A stretch of 64,000 nucleotides of DNA. It comes from Flammeovirgaceae bacterium BBD 1991-12 (GTDB lineage Bacteria > Bacteroidota > Bacteroidia > Cytophagales > Cyclobacteriaceae). Positions 53,346 through 62,330 of the stretch are shown here, piece after piece. Position numbers and translations under genes: made by a program. Under the pieces are notes generated by a model that was given only the letters and a program-made list of their open reading frames with translations, was not told the DNA's origin and ran no database searches. The stretch is from positions 1 through 64,000 of the forward strand of contig LYSV01000039.1 in NCBI GenBank assembly GCA_001657315.1. The letters run 5' to 3'. Every line of letters begins with the position of its first letter. Position 1 is the first letter of the stretch.

Positions 53346-54044
53346 TTACCTTCTGTAATCACTACCATAGGCCTTTACGCGGTCCCTGTCATTGCGGAAT
53401 ACGTACCGGCCCGTGACGCGTACCTCGTCCACGGCAGTTTTCAGGTGGGTGTAGGCCCGGTCACGCATGACCTTGGCCTGTGAGTCGTCGGCCTTTTCAC
53501 CGTTGGCGCGGGCCAGCAGGGTGGCCATATCATCGGCCAGTGTGGCGGCCTGGGTCAGACGGGTCTTGTCAAAGTTAATGGCCTTCAGCTCCGCAGTGCC
53601 GGCCTCTCCCAGGGTGGCTATATCGCTCAGATCCTGGATCATATCATGATGGCCGGAGCCGTCGGCGATCTCCCTTACGCGGCCCAGCAGGTCCGGGCGG
53701 CGCCGGAAGGCGAAGCGGAAGGCATCCAGCAGGTCGTCACGTTCGTCATAGGCTCCGGGCGACCGATCATTCCACTCCTTGCGGGCCTCCTCCTGTGTGT
53801 AGCGATTCTTCACCCATAGCGACTGTGCATAGCGCAGCGCCCCGGCCCGTACGGGCAGGTCTTCGCCATATACCTTCCAGTCCAGCCCCACCCCGGTGAG
53901 GCCCTTTTTATCTTCGGCAGCGATCACGCTCAGGTTTTCCGCTTCCTGAAGGAATACATCAATAGGAAGGTTGGGTGTTAGGATCTCATCGGAAGGCATA
54001 GCTTCCAGTACAGGGAGTTTGGTGTCAAAGTTTTCTTTAGACAT
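53346..54044 (-). CDS. Uncharacterised Bacteroidota protein
   Basis: 232 aa from the ATG at 54044 (MSKENFDTKLPVLEAMPSDE); an upstream start at 54089 is possible. It is largely alpha-helical and polar, with no signal peptide or membrane segment. Segments DDLLDAFRFAFRRRPDLLGRVREIADGSGHHDMIQDL and RLTQAATLADDMATLLARANGEK suggest a helical bundle. It is GC-rich compared with the DNA just upstream. No family or function was recognised. It ends 93 nt from the 21-nt array. Confidence 0.6.
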   Translation of the reverse strand: MSKENFDTKLPVLEAMPSDEILTPNLPIDVFLQEAENLSVIAAEDKKGLTGVGLDWKVYGEDLPVRAGALRYAQSLWVKNRYTQEEARKEWNDRSPGAYDERDDLLDAFRFAFRRRPDLLGRVREIADGSGHHDMIQDLSDIATLGEAGTAELKAINFDKTRLTQAATLADDMATLLARANGEKADDSQAKVMRDRAYTHLKTAVDEVRVTGRYVFRNDRDRVKAYGSDYRR

Positions 54045-54317
54045 ACTGTAGTTGTTTGATTTGAAAATTGGTTCATCGGTCACTTTCAACTACAGGGACG
54101 GGTGACGCCCGGGAACCGGAGATAACCTTTTACAAGCTACCGGGGGTCGGTCTCCTGGGGCAAAAGCAACACTTTTCAGGCTGGAATATACGTGTGGATT
54201 TTTATTTTGCAAAATTTTGGGGTGGGGAAGTGGTATGATTTGATGCCGCTACTAAAACTGTACAAGTAAAAAAGTTAACCTACTCCTGTCCTTCCTTTAT
54301 GAATATTAATGGTTACT

Positions 54318-55091
54318 CTACATGAGATCATCAAAATCAAATCCGACTGCTTTATGGGTACGCAGGTTATTGTCTTCAAAGTTATTAAAGTATTTGCCTA
54401 CAGCGTACAGGTCTGCTTGTTCTGATTCTATTAACTCTTCAGTCCTTAATTTCTCAATTGACAATTCATCAAAAGATTCATTTTGCCTGACCAGTAGACA
54501 ACGACCACCAATAGGATCAAATGCCGAAGAAACCCCAGCAAAGATGCCTTGAACCACTTTGGGTGAATTACGTTTCCCAACCCGATACACATGATAAAAA
54601 GCCTTGTCCGCTGTCTTCATCAGACAGGTAATACATCCATTGCTCATTTCAATGCTCCCTCTGTAAAGGCGATCTGCACCCTTTAGGGCTAAGAACAATT
54701 CATTTTTTTCTTTTTCTATTTTTGCCGGTGACCGTAAAACGGCCCCTGCTGTACTATTTTTTCGAACATACAAATAATAAGTTCCTTCCAGGCCAACAAG
54801 GACTGTATCCATAGGTCTCTCTACAGATTCCCGGAACTCGTTGAAATTCTCATAGCCCAGAAATCTAACAAGTGTTTCGATTTTATCAGGAGCGAGTTTT
54901 AGTGTTTCCAAATCATCCGCTATATGGGTCAGCTTACGTTCCAGGCTATAGTACAGGTACCCCTGACTGATCCCGTTTCCTACCTCGGAACTGATTTGAC
55001 CTAAACCATGGTAGTCAAGAGATTCACCAGTAGCCTTCGACAGGCGATCCAAAAGTATTCTGAGGTGCTTTGCTTGATATTTTCTAGGCAT
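54318..55091 (-). CDS. Uncharacterised protein with helical N-terminal domain
   Basis: 257 aa. The N-terminal 90 residues (LDRLSKATGESLDYHGLGQISSEVGNGISQGYLYYSLERKL ... LVRFLGYENFNEFRES) resemble the helical start of a Bacteroidota protein group often encoded beside small lipoproteins. The rest is a beta-rich domain (LVGLEGTYYLYVRKNS, LYRGSIEMSNGCITCLMKT, GIFAGVSSAFDPIGGRCLLV). No catalytic site was seen. It is divergent from the 56-aa lipoprotein gene across a 357-nt gap. Confidence 0.55.
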   Translation of the reverse strand: MPRKYQAKHLRILLDRLSKATGESLDYHGLGQISSEVGNGISQGYLYYSLERKLTHIADDLETLKLAPDKIETLVRFLGYENFNEFRESVERPMDTVLVGLEGTYYLYVRKNSTAGAVLRSPAKIEKEKNELFLALKGADRLYRGSIEMSNGCITCLMKTADKAFYHVYRVGKRNSPKVVQGIFAGVSSAFDPIGGRCLLVRQNESFDELSIEKLRTEELIESEQADLYAVGKYFNNFEDNNLRTHKAVGFDFDDLM

Positions 55092-55448
55092 CAGTCAAAA
55101 ATCAAACTAAACATAATTAAAAATAAATGACTGATAATCAAAACTATCGGACTGGTATAGATTCCTTTCTTAACTGACCACCTTTGTCTTGTCGATATAT
55201 CACACCGAAGTACTATTCGCGAGAGTACTTCAGGCCTTGAACGATGGGTAGTATATCTAATGGTCTGTGGGAGTCATTAAGATGCTACACCCGATCGCAT
55301 AGGCCCTTCCTACACTGAATGCCTGAGGACAGTCCGGGTAATAGCGGACACTGGATTTTAGAATCCCCGGAGTTCAAGGAACGTCCGGCCAGGGACACCT
55401 ACGCCCGCACTGCTACTCAGCCTATCTGAAACTTTAAATCCAGAAATC
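55092..55448. other. Structured-looking gap upstream of the 56-aa lipoprotein
   Basis: 357 bases without a gene. It holds a perfect 8-bp hairpin GAAGTACT (55207-55214) / AGTACTTC (55224-55231) with a 9-nt loop, and several short stems such as GTCCG/CGGAC (about 55334-55351) and GGATT/AATCC (about 55353-55366). This could be a structured leader or a small RNA; no known class is recognised. Confidence 0.35.
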
Positions 55449-55619
55449 ATGAAAAAATTAAAGTATTTATCAATAATGACTTTGGTATTTGGAGCTATGG
55501 CTTTCGCCTGCAATGATGATAGTGTAAGACCACTCCAAGGTGGTGAAGACGAAGATGAAGATCCTATTGTCGCCGATCCACCAGCCAATACAGATCCATT
55601 AGACTCTTTAGGAGGATAA
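55449..55619 (+). CDS. 56-aa acidic lipoprotein
   Basis: A small gene with ATG at 55449 and TAA at 55617-55619: MKKLKYLSIMTLVFGAMAFA-C lipoprotein signal with Cys21, followed by a short acidic tail (GGEDEDEDPIVADPP). A perfect terminator hairpin follows within 20 nt, which supports it as a real gene. Function unknown; the acidic tail might bind cations or be a surface-exposed linker. Confidence 0.7.
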   Translation: MKKLKYLSIMTLVFGAMAFACNDDSVRPLQGGEDEDEDPIVADPPANTDPLDSLGG

Positions 55620-55634
55620 AGTAACTTAATGTAA

Positions 55635-55669
55635 GAAAAACCACTGTCAGTAAGTGGTTTTTCTTTTTT
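55635..55669 (+). terminator. Rho-independent terminator after the 56-aa lipoprotein
   Basis: Perfect 11-bp stem GAAAAACCACT (55635-55645) / AGTGGTTTTTC (55653-55663), 7-nt loop, then TTTTTT. It ends just before the TPR kinase gene at 55687. Confidence 0.9.
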
Positions 55670-55686
55670 AACCGCTAACTTATAGC

Positions 55687-57549
55687 GTGTTTCGTTGTCT
55701 TGGCTTGATCATATTGTTTATGACAGAAGGGTATCCGCAAACACCTGCAGATACCGTTTTGGATCAATACAGGGATTCACTGTCCACCAGCCTGCAACCA
55801 AAAAAGGTATGGTATGCGGAAATTGCCCTACTGTATCTTCGAAAGCGAGAATATGACAGTGCTGATGTTTATTATCGTAAGGCGCTGGAATACCCCGATT
55901 GGAAGGAAGAATATACGGCCTATCTATGGCATAATCTGGGGGTCGTCAATTACCGCCTTGGTAAAATGGATAGTGCAATACATTACTATAGCAAGGCAAG
56001 GCTTATCTATCGAAAAAATAATCAGCTGGAGAAGGTGGCTCATATCAGTGTTAACCTTGGAATGATAGACAAAGAGAGAGGTCTCTATGATAAGGCACTG
56101 GAAAATCTATTGGATGGTGCCCGTTATCTCGCTAATACTAATGACAAGAGGGCTTTGTCATCCTGCTGGAATACCATAGCCAACGTTTATACCCGGCAGC
56201 GAGATTATGAGTTGGCGCTGCGCTACCATCACAGGGCACTTTCCATACGTGAACAGCTTGGACTGGACCAACTCAAAAGTTCCTCATGGAATAACATAGG
56301 AGCAGTATATAGCAAGCTTGAAAAGTACGACAGTGCTTTAAATTACTATCGTTTAGCCCTGGAATGGAAAGAAAGAAATGACAATAAAAGATTAGGCAGC
56401 ACCTTGAACAATATAGGATTGATCCTGCTGGAGCAAGGAGAATTAGGTGATGCTGAAACATATCTTCGACGTTCCTGGGATCAACATATTGCAACCGGAG
56501 ATAAAGAAGGACAGGCCATTGTAATGACTAATATGGCACGTCTTCATCACGGTCTCGGTAGTTTACAAAAAGCTTTATCAAATTCGAGGCAGGCAGCTTT
56601 GATGATCAGCGAACTGGGACTGCTGGAAGAGATGCGTGAGAATCTGGAGGTACAACTTGCCATACAGGAAGACCTGGGCATTACTTCACAGGCTTTTGCA
56701 ACGTTAAAACAGCTAACGATTGTTAAGGACAGTTTGCTGAACCGGGATAAGGTACGGGCCCTTATGGAGATGCAAACCCGGTATGAAACAGAACGCAAGG
56801 AGCATGAAATTCAACTGCTTACTGAACGTCAGGCACTACAGGAAACAGAGATCAAACTTCGCAATACCTGGAACAAAGCCTTGGTTATCATTATTGCGCT
56901 CATATTCCTGATCGCGGTATTAGTATGGGGACGCTGGAAGCGTGAGCGACGTCTCCGCTATCAGATTGAAACGCTTATGCAGGAACTGCACCACCGCATT
57001 AAAAATAATCTAAATCTGCTATCAAGCATTTTTAGCCTTCAGTCCAGGGGGATCAAGGACAAAGATGCATTGGAACTTGTAAAAGGTGGTGAAAGCAGAG
57101 TCAGGGCCATGTCTTTGATCCATCAAAACCTCTATGCCCGGAGAGGGAGTAGAACAATTAATATGCATCATTATCTTACGGAGTTGGTTCGTGGACTAAC
57201 TGAAAGTTACGGGTACAATTCCGCTACCGATAAGATAACAACACAAATAGACAATATTGACTTAGATGTAGACAAGGCAATACCTCTTGGCCTGATCATG
57301 AATGAGTTAATAAGTAATGCATTTAAATATGCATTTCCTAGAGTAGAAGCTCCAAAACTCCTGGTCCGGCTGCAACAACGCACTCAACTCGAACTGGAAA
57401 TAAAAGACAATGGTCCTGGTTTTAAGCAATGTACCAGTGAAAAAACAATGGGCCTACGTATCGTGGAGGTTCTGGTCAGGCAATTGAAAGCAAAGCATAA
57501 ATTGACCACTGATGGAAGTGTACATTTTTCGATGCAACTTTTGAAATGA
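55687..57549 (+). CDS. TPR sensor histidine kinase (HisKA_2 type)
   Basis: 620 aa from a GTG at 55687. A signal-like N-terminus (MFRCLGLIILFMTEGYPQ) precedes about 350 residues of TPR repeats (WHNLGVVNYRLGKMDSA, WNTIANVYTRQRDYELA, WNNIGAVYSKLEKYDSA, LNNIGLILLEQGELGDA) predicted outside, a coiled coil, one transmembrane helix (ALVIIIALIFLIAVLVWG, about 399-416), then the HisKA_2 dimerisation domain with ELHHRIKNNLNLL (His435/436) and a C-terminal ATPase domain (GLIMNELISNAFKYAF N-box, IKDNGPGF G1). It would autophosphorylate and pass phosphate to the LytTR regulator whose start overlaps its stop by 4 nt. Confidence 0.9.
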   Translation: MFRCLGLIILFMTEGYPQTPADTVLDQYRDSLSTSLQPKKVWYAEIALLYLRKREYDSADVYYRKALEYPDWKEEYTAYLWHNLGVVNYRLGKMDSAIHYYSKARLIYRKNNQLEKVAHISVNLGMIDKERGLYDKALENLLDGARYLANTNDKRALSSCWNTIANVYTRQRDYELALRYHHRALSIREQLGLDQLKSSSWNNIGAVYSKLEKYDSALNYYRLALEWKERNDNKRLGSTLNNIGLILLEQGELGDAETYLRRSWDQHIATGDKEGQAIVMTNMARLHHGLGSLQKALSNSRQAALMISELGLLEEMRENLEVQLAIQEDLGITSQAFATLKQLTIVKDSLLNRDKVRALMEMQTRYETERKEHEIQLLTERQALQETEIKLRNTWNKALVIIIALIFLIAVLVWGRWKRERRLRYQIETLMQELHHRIKNNLNLLSSIFSLQSRGIKDKDALELVKGGESRVRAMSLIHQNLYARRGSRTINMHHYLTELVRGLTESYGYNSATDKITTQIDNIDLDVDKAIPLGLIMNELISNAFKYAFPRVEAPKLLVRLQQRTQLELEIKDNGPGFKQCTSEKTMGLRIVEVLVRQLKAKHKLTTDGSVHFSMQLLK

Positions 57550-58253
57550 AGACAGGTAAAATAAAAGTACTTATCGTTGAAGATGAACTGCTCTTTGCTG
57601 AAGATCTGTCAGAAAAGCTGGTTGGCCTAGGGTTTGAAGTCACTACCGTTGTGCCTTCCGGTGAAGAAGCATTGCAGGAAATTCATAGATTAAGACCGGA
57701 GGTCATCCTGATGGATATTAAACTCTCCGGCAAATGGGATGGTATCGAAACAACGAGGCGTATTAACCTGGAATATGATATCCCAATTATCTACCTGTCC
57801 GAGCACGTGGGTGAAGAGACCCTGACAAGGGTAAAACAAACGCACCCTGCAAATTATCTTTCCAAAACGTGCACTGTTGAAGATGTCTGGAGAGCATTGG
57901 AACTGGCCTTTCATAATAGCCAGATCACCTTGCCAAAAAGATTACTTATTCGAGAGTCGGGTAAAATTAATAAGTTAATAGACTATAATGATATCTTATA
58001 CTTAAAGGCCGCCGGTTCGTACTGTGAAATTGTCACGGCAAATGGAGCCTATCTTCAGTCATTTAATATGCGCATGATACTGGATCGCCTTCCCAAAAAT
58101 CAGTTTATAAAAGTTCATAAAAGCTTTGCTGTTAACTTAAACCAGGTAACGGGCACCAAAACAAATGCCTTATTGCTTGGAGATCACGAAGTAAGTATGA
58201 GCCGGAAAGGAAGGCAGTTATTCAAACAGTTTACAAAGAAATTAACGGCGTAA
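57546..58253 (+). CDS. LytTR-family response regulator
   Basis: 235 aa. Receiver domain (1-120) with acidic VEDE, phosphoacceptor Asp57 in EVILMDIKLSG, Ser85 in IIYLSEH and Lys107 in YLSKTCTVED; then a LytTR DNA-binding domain (about 135-230: YNDILYLKAAGSYCEIVTANG ... FIKVHKSFAVNLNQV). It binds direct-repeat promoters when phosphorylated. Overlap with the kinase gene (4 nt) and a 5-nt gap to the TIR gene indicate one operon. Confidence 0.92.
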   Translation: MKTGKIKVLIVEDELLFAEDLSEKLVGLGFEVTTVVPSGEEALQEIHRLRPEVILMDIKLSGKWDGIETTRRINLEYDIPIIYLSEHVGEETLTRVKQTHPANYLSKTCTVEDVWRALELAFHNSQITLPKRLLIRESGKINKLIDYNDILYLKAAGSYCEIVTANGAYLQSFNMRMILDRLPKNQFIKVHKSFAVNLNQVTGTKTNALLLGDHEVSMSRKGRQLFKQFTKKLTA

Positions 58254-58258
58254 AGAAA

Positions 58259-59392
58259 TTGATTTTGGTTTTAACGATCCATTTGTCAAGTATCGTTGCT
58301 GAACTATGTAAAGGGTATCCTTACGACGTATTCATCGCACATGCCGTGGAAGATAAGGCGGAAGTAACAAACGAGCTCTATACCAGGCTAAAGGAAGCGG
58401 GGATCAAAGTGTGGTATTCTGGTGAAAAGCTGCAGGTGGGAGGGGATCTTTATCAAATGATCAAAGATGGTTTGAACAAATCCCGTCACGGTATTCTGAT
58501 CCTGTCCCCTAATTTTTTTAGGGGAAGCTGGCCCGTAAGAGAGTTTCATGTGCTCTGGGGTAAAAAAAATGCCCGTATATTACCGGTTTGGCATAATATC
58601 ACCAAAGAAGAGATTGAGCGGCACGATAAGTTGCTGGCCGAATTCTGGGCAGTGAATACTGATGTAGGAATGGACCGTGTGGTACAGGTCCTTATCCGTG
58701 CCCTTAAGGAGCCCAAAAGAAAGCAGAGATGGGGTATGATGATCGGTTTCTTCTTTATGTTCCTGTTAGCAGCCGCTGGACTGTGGTATTTACCAGACGG
58801 GGATACGCCACCCGGAGATCTTGTCAGAGCTACTATTGAACAACGGATATCAACTCTCCAGAAACAAGTCCTGATCACTCATACGGAAGTAATGCAGGAA
58901 GAAGGAGCAACAGCTGCTACCATTTCAGAGATCAAGAGCCTTCATAACCAGTATGAAGGTATTGAATCTTACTATCGGAACAGGTATACTGTGACGACCG
59001 GTAAAGCCGAAATACACTTCAGGAAAAACGTTGAGCCGACGCTGAAGTTGGATTTCAATTCGTTTTCTCTGCACAATGCTTATGGGTTTGACATGCCAAA
59101 TACCTTTAAGATCGATCACAGCCTGGGGAAAGCGCTCGATGTGAAATACATTTTCCTCAATACCCAGCCTGTCAGTTATCACCAGGATGACCCCGATGAA
59201 CTAACGGAAGGTGAGTGCCAAATCCCTGTTGCTTATGAAAACTACATACGCTATTTAACAGTTAGCCTGCAATACACCAAAAACACCGACTGGATGAAGC
59301 GCCGGTCATTTGAATTCATGGCTTTATTGCCTGTGGAAATCTATCGGTTTGAAAAGGTGGGTGATGACTGGGTGTTCAAAGGAGTAGATTAG
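58259..59392 (+). CDS. TIR-domain protein with a transmembrane segment and unknown C-terminal domain
   Basis: 377 aa. The start is a TTG at 58259, 5 nt after the LytTR stop; no ATG is available before the domain, though TTG codons at 58265 and 58283 are alternatives. TIR domain at residues 18-150: YDVFIAHAVEDKAEVTNELYTRL, GIKVWYSGEKLQVGGDL, SRHGILILSPNFFRGSWPVREFHVLW; the Glu in REFHVL occupies the usual catalytic position of TIR NADases. A transmembrane helix (about residues 163-181) is followed by a 195-residue polar domain of unknown family. Bacterial TIR proteins cleave NAD+ or make nucleotide signals in antiphage defence. Membrane attachment and its place in a two-component operon are unusual for such effectors. 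Confidence 0.85.
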   Translation: MILVLTIHLSSIVAELCKGYPYDVFIAHAVEDKAEVTNELYTRLKEAGIKVWYSGEKLQVGGDLYQMIKDGLNKSRHGILILSPNFFRGSWPVREFHVLWGKKNARILPVWHNITKEEIERHDKLLAEFWAVNTDVGMDRVVQVLIRALKEPKRKQRWGMMIGFFFMFLLAAAGLWYLPDGDTPPGDLVRATIEQRISTLQKQVLITHTEVMQEEGATAATISEIKSLHNQYEGIESYYRNRYTVTTGKAEIHFRKNVEPTLKLDFNSFSLHNAYGFDMPNTFKIDHSLGKALDVKYIFLNTQPVSYHQDDPDELTEGECQIPVAYENYIRYLTVSLQYTKNTDWMKRRSFEFMALLPVEIYRFEKVGDDWVFKGVD

Positions 59393-59468
59393 CATTCCAT
59401 TCACAAAGCTTTTTGGTTGTTCAGAAACTTTAATCCTGACCTCAAGGCATCAATACTTTCATGTTAAA

Positions 59469-60008
59469 ATGAGAATTATGAAACATACACAAGTTTTTTT
59501 ACTCCTTTTGTCAATGTTTATGAATACTTCGTCAATGGCTCAACAAGCTAATAGTCAAAGTAATATTGAAAAGTTTTCATCAAATTCTGGAACACTGATC
59601 GAAAAAGAATTCATTCCTGTTGGATCGGTGAATAAAGAAATTAAAATTCAAGTTATACTTGTCTCTGATCTGATTTCTACCCAACGTGTTTCAGGGATTC
59701 AAGTGGAATACAAAAGCAAGTATTCTACAAACAGTACAAGTACTTTCCTGGATAAAGATGAAATCAATGCTTTCATCAATGCCTTGGGCATTATCAAAGA
59801 TCAGATAATTGTGAATTCCCCTAAGAATTATAAGGAAGTCATATTTTCAAGCCGTAGTGGTTTCCGGACAGGTTGCTATTGGGATAAAGGTAAATGGGTG
59901 TCTTTTATTCAAGTAAATAAAAGAGATTCAAAAAGCTATGCTTTTATCACTATAGAGGAATTAACTCAATTATCAGATCAATTAATAAAAGCCAGTAAAA
60001 AGTTATGA
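59469..60008 (+). CDS. Secreted protein, unknown
   Basis: 179 aa with signal peptide (HTQVFLLLLSMFMNTSSMA-Q). The start could be the ATG at 59469 or at 59478. The remaining domain is alpha/beta with repeated strands (IKIQVILVSDLIST, GIQVEYKSKYST, VIFSSRSGFRTGCYWDKGKWVSFIQV) and no recognised family. It ends 4 nt inside the next gene, so the two are co-expressed. AT-rich relative to the TIR operon upstream. Confidence 0.6.
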   Translation: MRIMKHTQVFLLLLSMFMNTSSMAQQANSQSNIEKFSSNSGTLIEKEFIPVGSVNKEIKIQVILVSDLISTQRVSGIQVEYKSKYSTNSTSTFLDKDEINAFINALGIIKDQIIVNSPKNYKEVIFSSRSGFRTGCYWDKGKWVSFIQVNKRDSKSYAFITIEELTQLSDQLIKASKKL

Positions 60009-60547
60009 AACTGACCAGTATACTTACAGTGACTTTCCTGATGTTGGTGGCTTGTGATAACAGTGCCCAGGTTGGTGAGAATACCTTTATCTACGGTAAA
60101 AAGGTATATAGAATTATAGATAACGAAATTACCGAACTTGGCAATCTGGCAACTGATAATATAAGTAAATCCGAAGTATTGAATTCGGTACTCAGAGACT
60201 TTGAAAAGTATGAAATGGACTTCGTAAGGGCCGGAGTGTATACAAATCTCAGTGCCATTTACCGGGGAGATATCTTATATTTTAAAATGGAGTTGCACGC
60301 ATTAAACGATTTGCGAAAGAAATATAGTCGAGGAGGATTAACCATAAATTTGGTCGATGAATATGGTTTCCGAATATACGAAATCCATGTTCAATTGAGC
60401 GATTTAATAAGAATTGTAGGTACTGATGGAAGTACTAAGCATTTTGAATTCAACGGTAAGACTCAGATGAGTTCTGAAGTTTACAAGGCAATTTACACCT
60501 ATTCTGTCAGTTCCTCCTTAGATAAGTCAAGCAAATATTCTTGGTGA
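60005..60547 (+). CDS. Lipoprotein, unknown
   Basis: 180 aa. The N-terminus (MKLTSILTVTFLMLVAC) has a lipobox with Cys17. The mature part is polar with a mixed alpha/beta pattern (YRIIDNEITELGNL, YTNLSAIYRGDILYFKMELHALNDL). Not recognised. It overlaps the preceding secreted protein by 4 nt, suggesting partner proteins of the envelope. Confidence 0.6.
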   Translation: MKLTSILTVTFLMLVACDNSAQVGENTFIYGKKVYRIIDNEITELGNLATDNISKSEVLNSVLRDFEKYEMDFVRAGVYTNLSAIYRGDILYFKMELHALNDLRKKYSRGGLTINLVDEYGFRIYEIHVQLSDLIRIVGTDGSTKHFEFNGKTQMSSEVYKAIYTYSVSSSLDKSSKYSW

Positions 60548-60574
60548 TCAATCCCGATACTTAAACTATGCAAA

Positions 60575-60943
60575 GTGAGATTATATGTACTTTCTTTTGT
60601 TATATGGCTCGGCATGGCTATGTCAGTCAATGCCCAAACCGTCTACATTACAAAAACCGGCAAAAAGTATCATAAAGAAACCTGCCATTACCTGAAGTAT
60701 AGCCGATACCCTATTTTCTTACAAGATGCAAAGGACAAAGCGTATGAGGCCTGCAAGGTGTGTAAGCCTCCTACCAGGGTTACGGAGAAGAGGTCGGCGA
60801 TTGATAGCACACAGATCATAGAACCTCCAAGAAGGGTCAAAATAGCAGTTTCCAGGCAGTGTAGTGTCACTGCCAAATCCACCGGCCGCCGTTGCCGCCG
60901 AATGACCAAAAATGTCAGCGGAAAATGCTGGCAGCATGAGTAA
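60575..60943 (+). CDS. Small secreted Cys-rich protein (Ada-like zinc fold motif)
   Basis: 122 aa from a GTG at 60575, with signal peptide (MRLYVLSFVIWLGMAMSVNA-Q). The mature part has the pattern KKYHKETCHYLKYSRYP ... AYEACKVCKPP, a C-x(n)-CxxC arrangement seen in small metal-binding domains of secreted nucleases and Ada-like folds, and ends in a basic region with SRQCSVTAKSTGRRCRR and CWQHE. A metal-binding role is likely; nuclease activity is not shown since catalytic residues are missing. It follows the two preceding exported proteins at short spacing. Confidence 0.6.
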   Translation: MRLYVLSFVIWLGMAMSVNAQTVYITKTGKKYHKETCHYLKYSRYPIFLQDAKDKAYEACKVCKPPTRVTEKRSAIDSTQIIEPPRRVKIAVSRQCSVTAKSTGRRCRRMTKNVSGKCWQHE

Positions 60944-61029
60944 TATGGTTATATAATCACTAAACGTTTCAATTCAGATGGCTGCTGGGTTAAATAGGTA
61001 GTGTTTTCCATCTATTCAAGTTACGGATG

Positions 61030-61105
61030 CTTAACCCAGACCGAGCGAGACGCCTGTCCATTTTTAGGTCTTGGGATCATTTCATTAAACCTAAGACCAG
61101 TGCGG
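61030..61105. repeat. Isolated REP-type end
   Basis: AGACCGAGCGAGACGCCTG, then TTTTTAGGTCTTGGGATCAT and TTAAACCTAAGACCAGTGCG. It matches the right-end unit of the RAYT locus at 52945-53030. No transposase is near. Confidence 0.65.
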
Positions 61106-61214
61106 AGCTTGAAGAATAAGCAGTTCGGAAAGTAAAGTATACCGTTCAGAAAGATAAGTTGTTTCTCCTCCTGATACGTAGCTATTTACGACCAGATACT
61201 TAATAATCACACCC

Positions 61215-62313
61215 ATGGCCGTAATCATAATGCTATTCACAAAATCAATGTTGCGGCAAGGTATTAATCGATTTTTTATAATATTATTTTTCAGCTTTTT
61301 GTCTCTTGCTCATGCAGGCGTTTCTCAAGAAAGTATCATTATCTCAGAAGGTACGCTGAAAGTGGGAGGCGTTTCAGAGGAAGCGTTTTATTTCGGTTTA
61401 TTTGAAGGGGATGAGGTACTCTTTACCTTTAATGAAGTCAGGAAAAAGGAACTCAAAGAAGTTGAGATCCTCGAATGGCCTGGCACCTCCAGGTTTTTTG
61501 AATACAAGACCAGGGCAATCAACAGGAAGTCTCTCCAAATACAAAATACTGGTATTTACACCTTGCGCTTAAAAAACACCGCACTCGGTGGCAGGATCTG
61601 TCATTATCGATTGGAACGCATCCCTGCTGATCCTGATAAAAAAATTCAATACCACTGTGTATTGGAAGACAACGCGGGATACTTCCTTTTACACGGCAGA
61701 AGAAGATTACCTGGTATCCCTGGATACCAGCATTGTTGACGTCATTCCACATCAGATCCATCGGGTGCATTCTCAGACTGCAATAAATGGTAAACCTAAC
61801 CGGACCTATGTTCAAGTGAGCTTACCGGCGAATACAATATCGTGGTCATATTACCTGGGAGTAGGTGAGGACTCAGAGGAAGTTTTCCGGAATGCTGAAA
61901 GAAAAGCACAGGCGACGAGAGATAAATTAAAAGGTGTCTCAAAACTGGCTTCTTTGGACCCATCCGGCTCATTGACCATGGCCGGTTTGGCATTAAATGG
62001 GATTGCCGAGTTTGCCATACCGGATAGAGCAGATAATATCCAATACTGGCTGACGGATTATGAAAATGCCCAACTGTTCATAGCTGGATATGAATTCAGA
62101 ATTTATGATAAGGGTAACGGCCCGCTGGTCTATAAACGAATGGAAATACTCCCCGTGGAGGCGATCTACTTTTGCCTGCTTAATGACAACCTAATGGAAG
62201 GCATCGATGTGCACATGCGTGTTTCCGCTGTGACCATCACTGAAAATTGGGGGAAGCGTCCTGTTGAGAAATACACTGTAAACACATGGAAAGAACCTTA
62301 TTTGAAAAACTAA
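61215..62313 (+). pseudogene. Secreted protein gene with frameshift at an A7 tract
   Basis: Two frames overlap: 61215-61739 (signal peptide and N-terminal domain) and 61588-62313 (C-terminal domain). Reading shifts by +1 at AAAAAAA (61638-61644): before it the frame reads RLERIPADPDKK, after it FNTTVYWKTTRDTSFYTAEEDYLVSLD. Joined they give about 365 aa with a signal peptide (FIILFFSFLSLAHA-G), a beta-rich region and a long C-terminal domain (SYYLGVGEDSEEVFRNAERK ...). Seen as such the gene is broken, but a sequencing error in the homopolymer or programmed slippage would restore it. Function unknown. Confidence 0.7.
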
Positions 62314-62330
62314 ATTTCCAAATTCGCTCT

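Noticed and set aside
53346-55091. Prophage remnant around the two uncharacterised genes
   Set aside because: No integrase, capsid, terminase or lysis gene is near, and the proteins show no phage-like motifs that I can recognise.
55310-55420. RNase P RNA, because GAGGACAGTCCGGG resembles the start of that RNA
   Set aside because: The resemblance is limited to about 14 nt; the second conserved core and the usual 350-nt length are missing.
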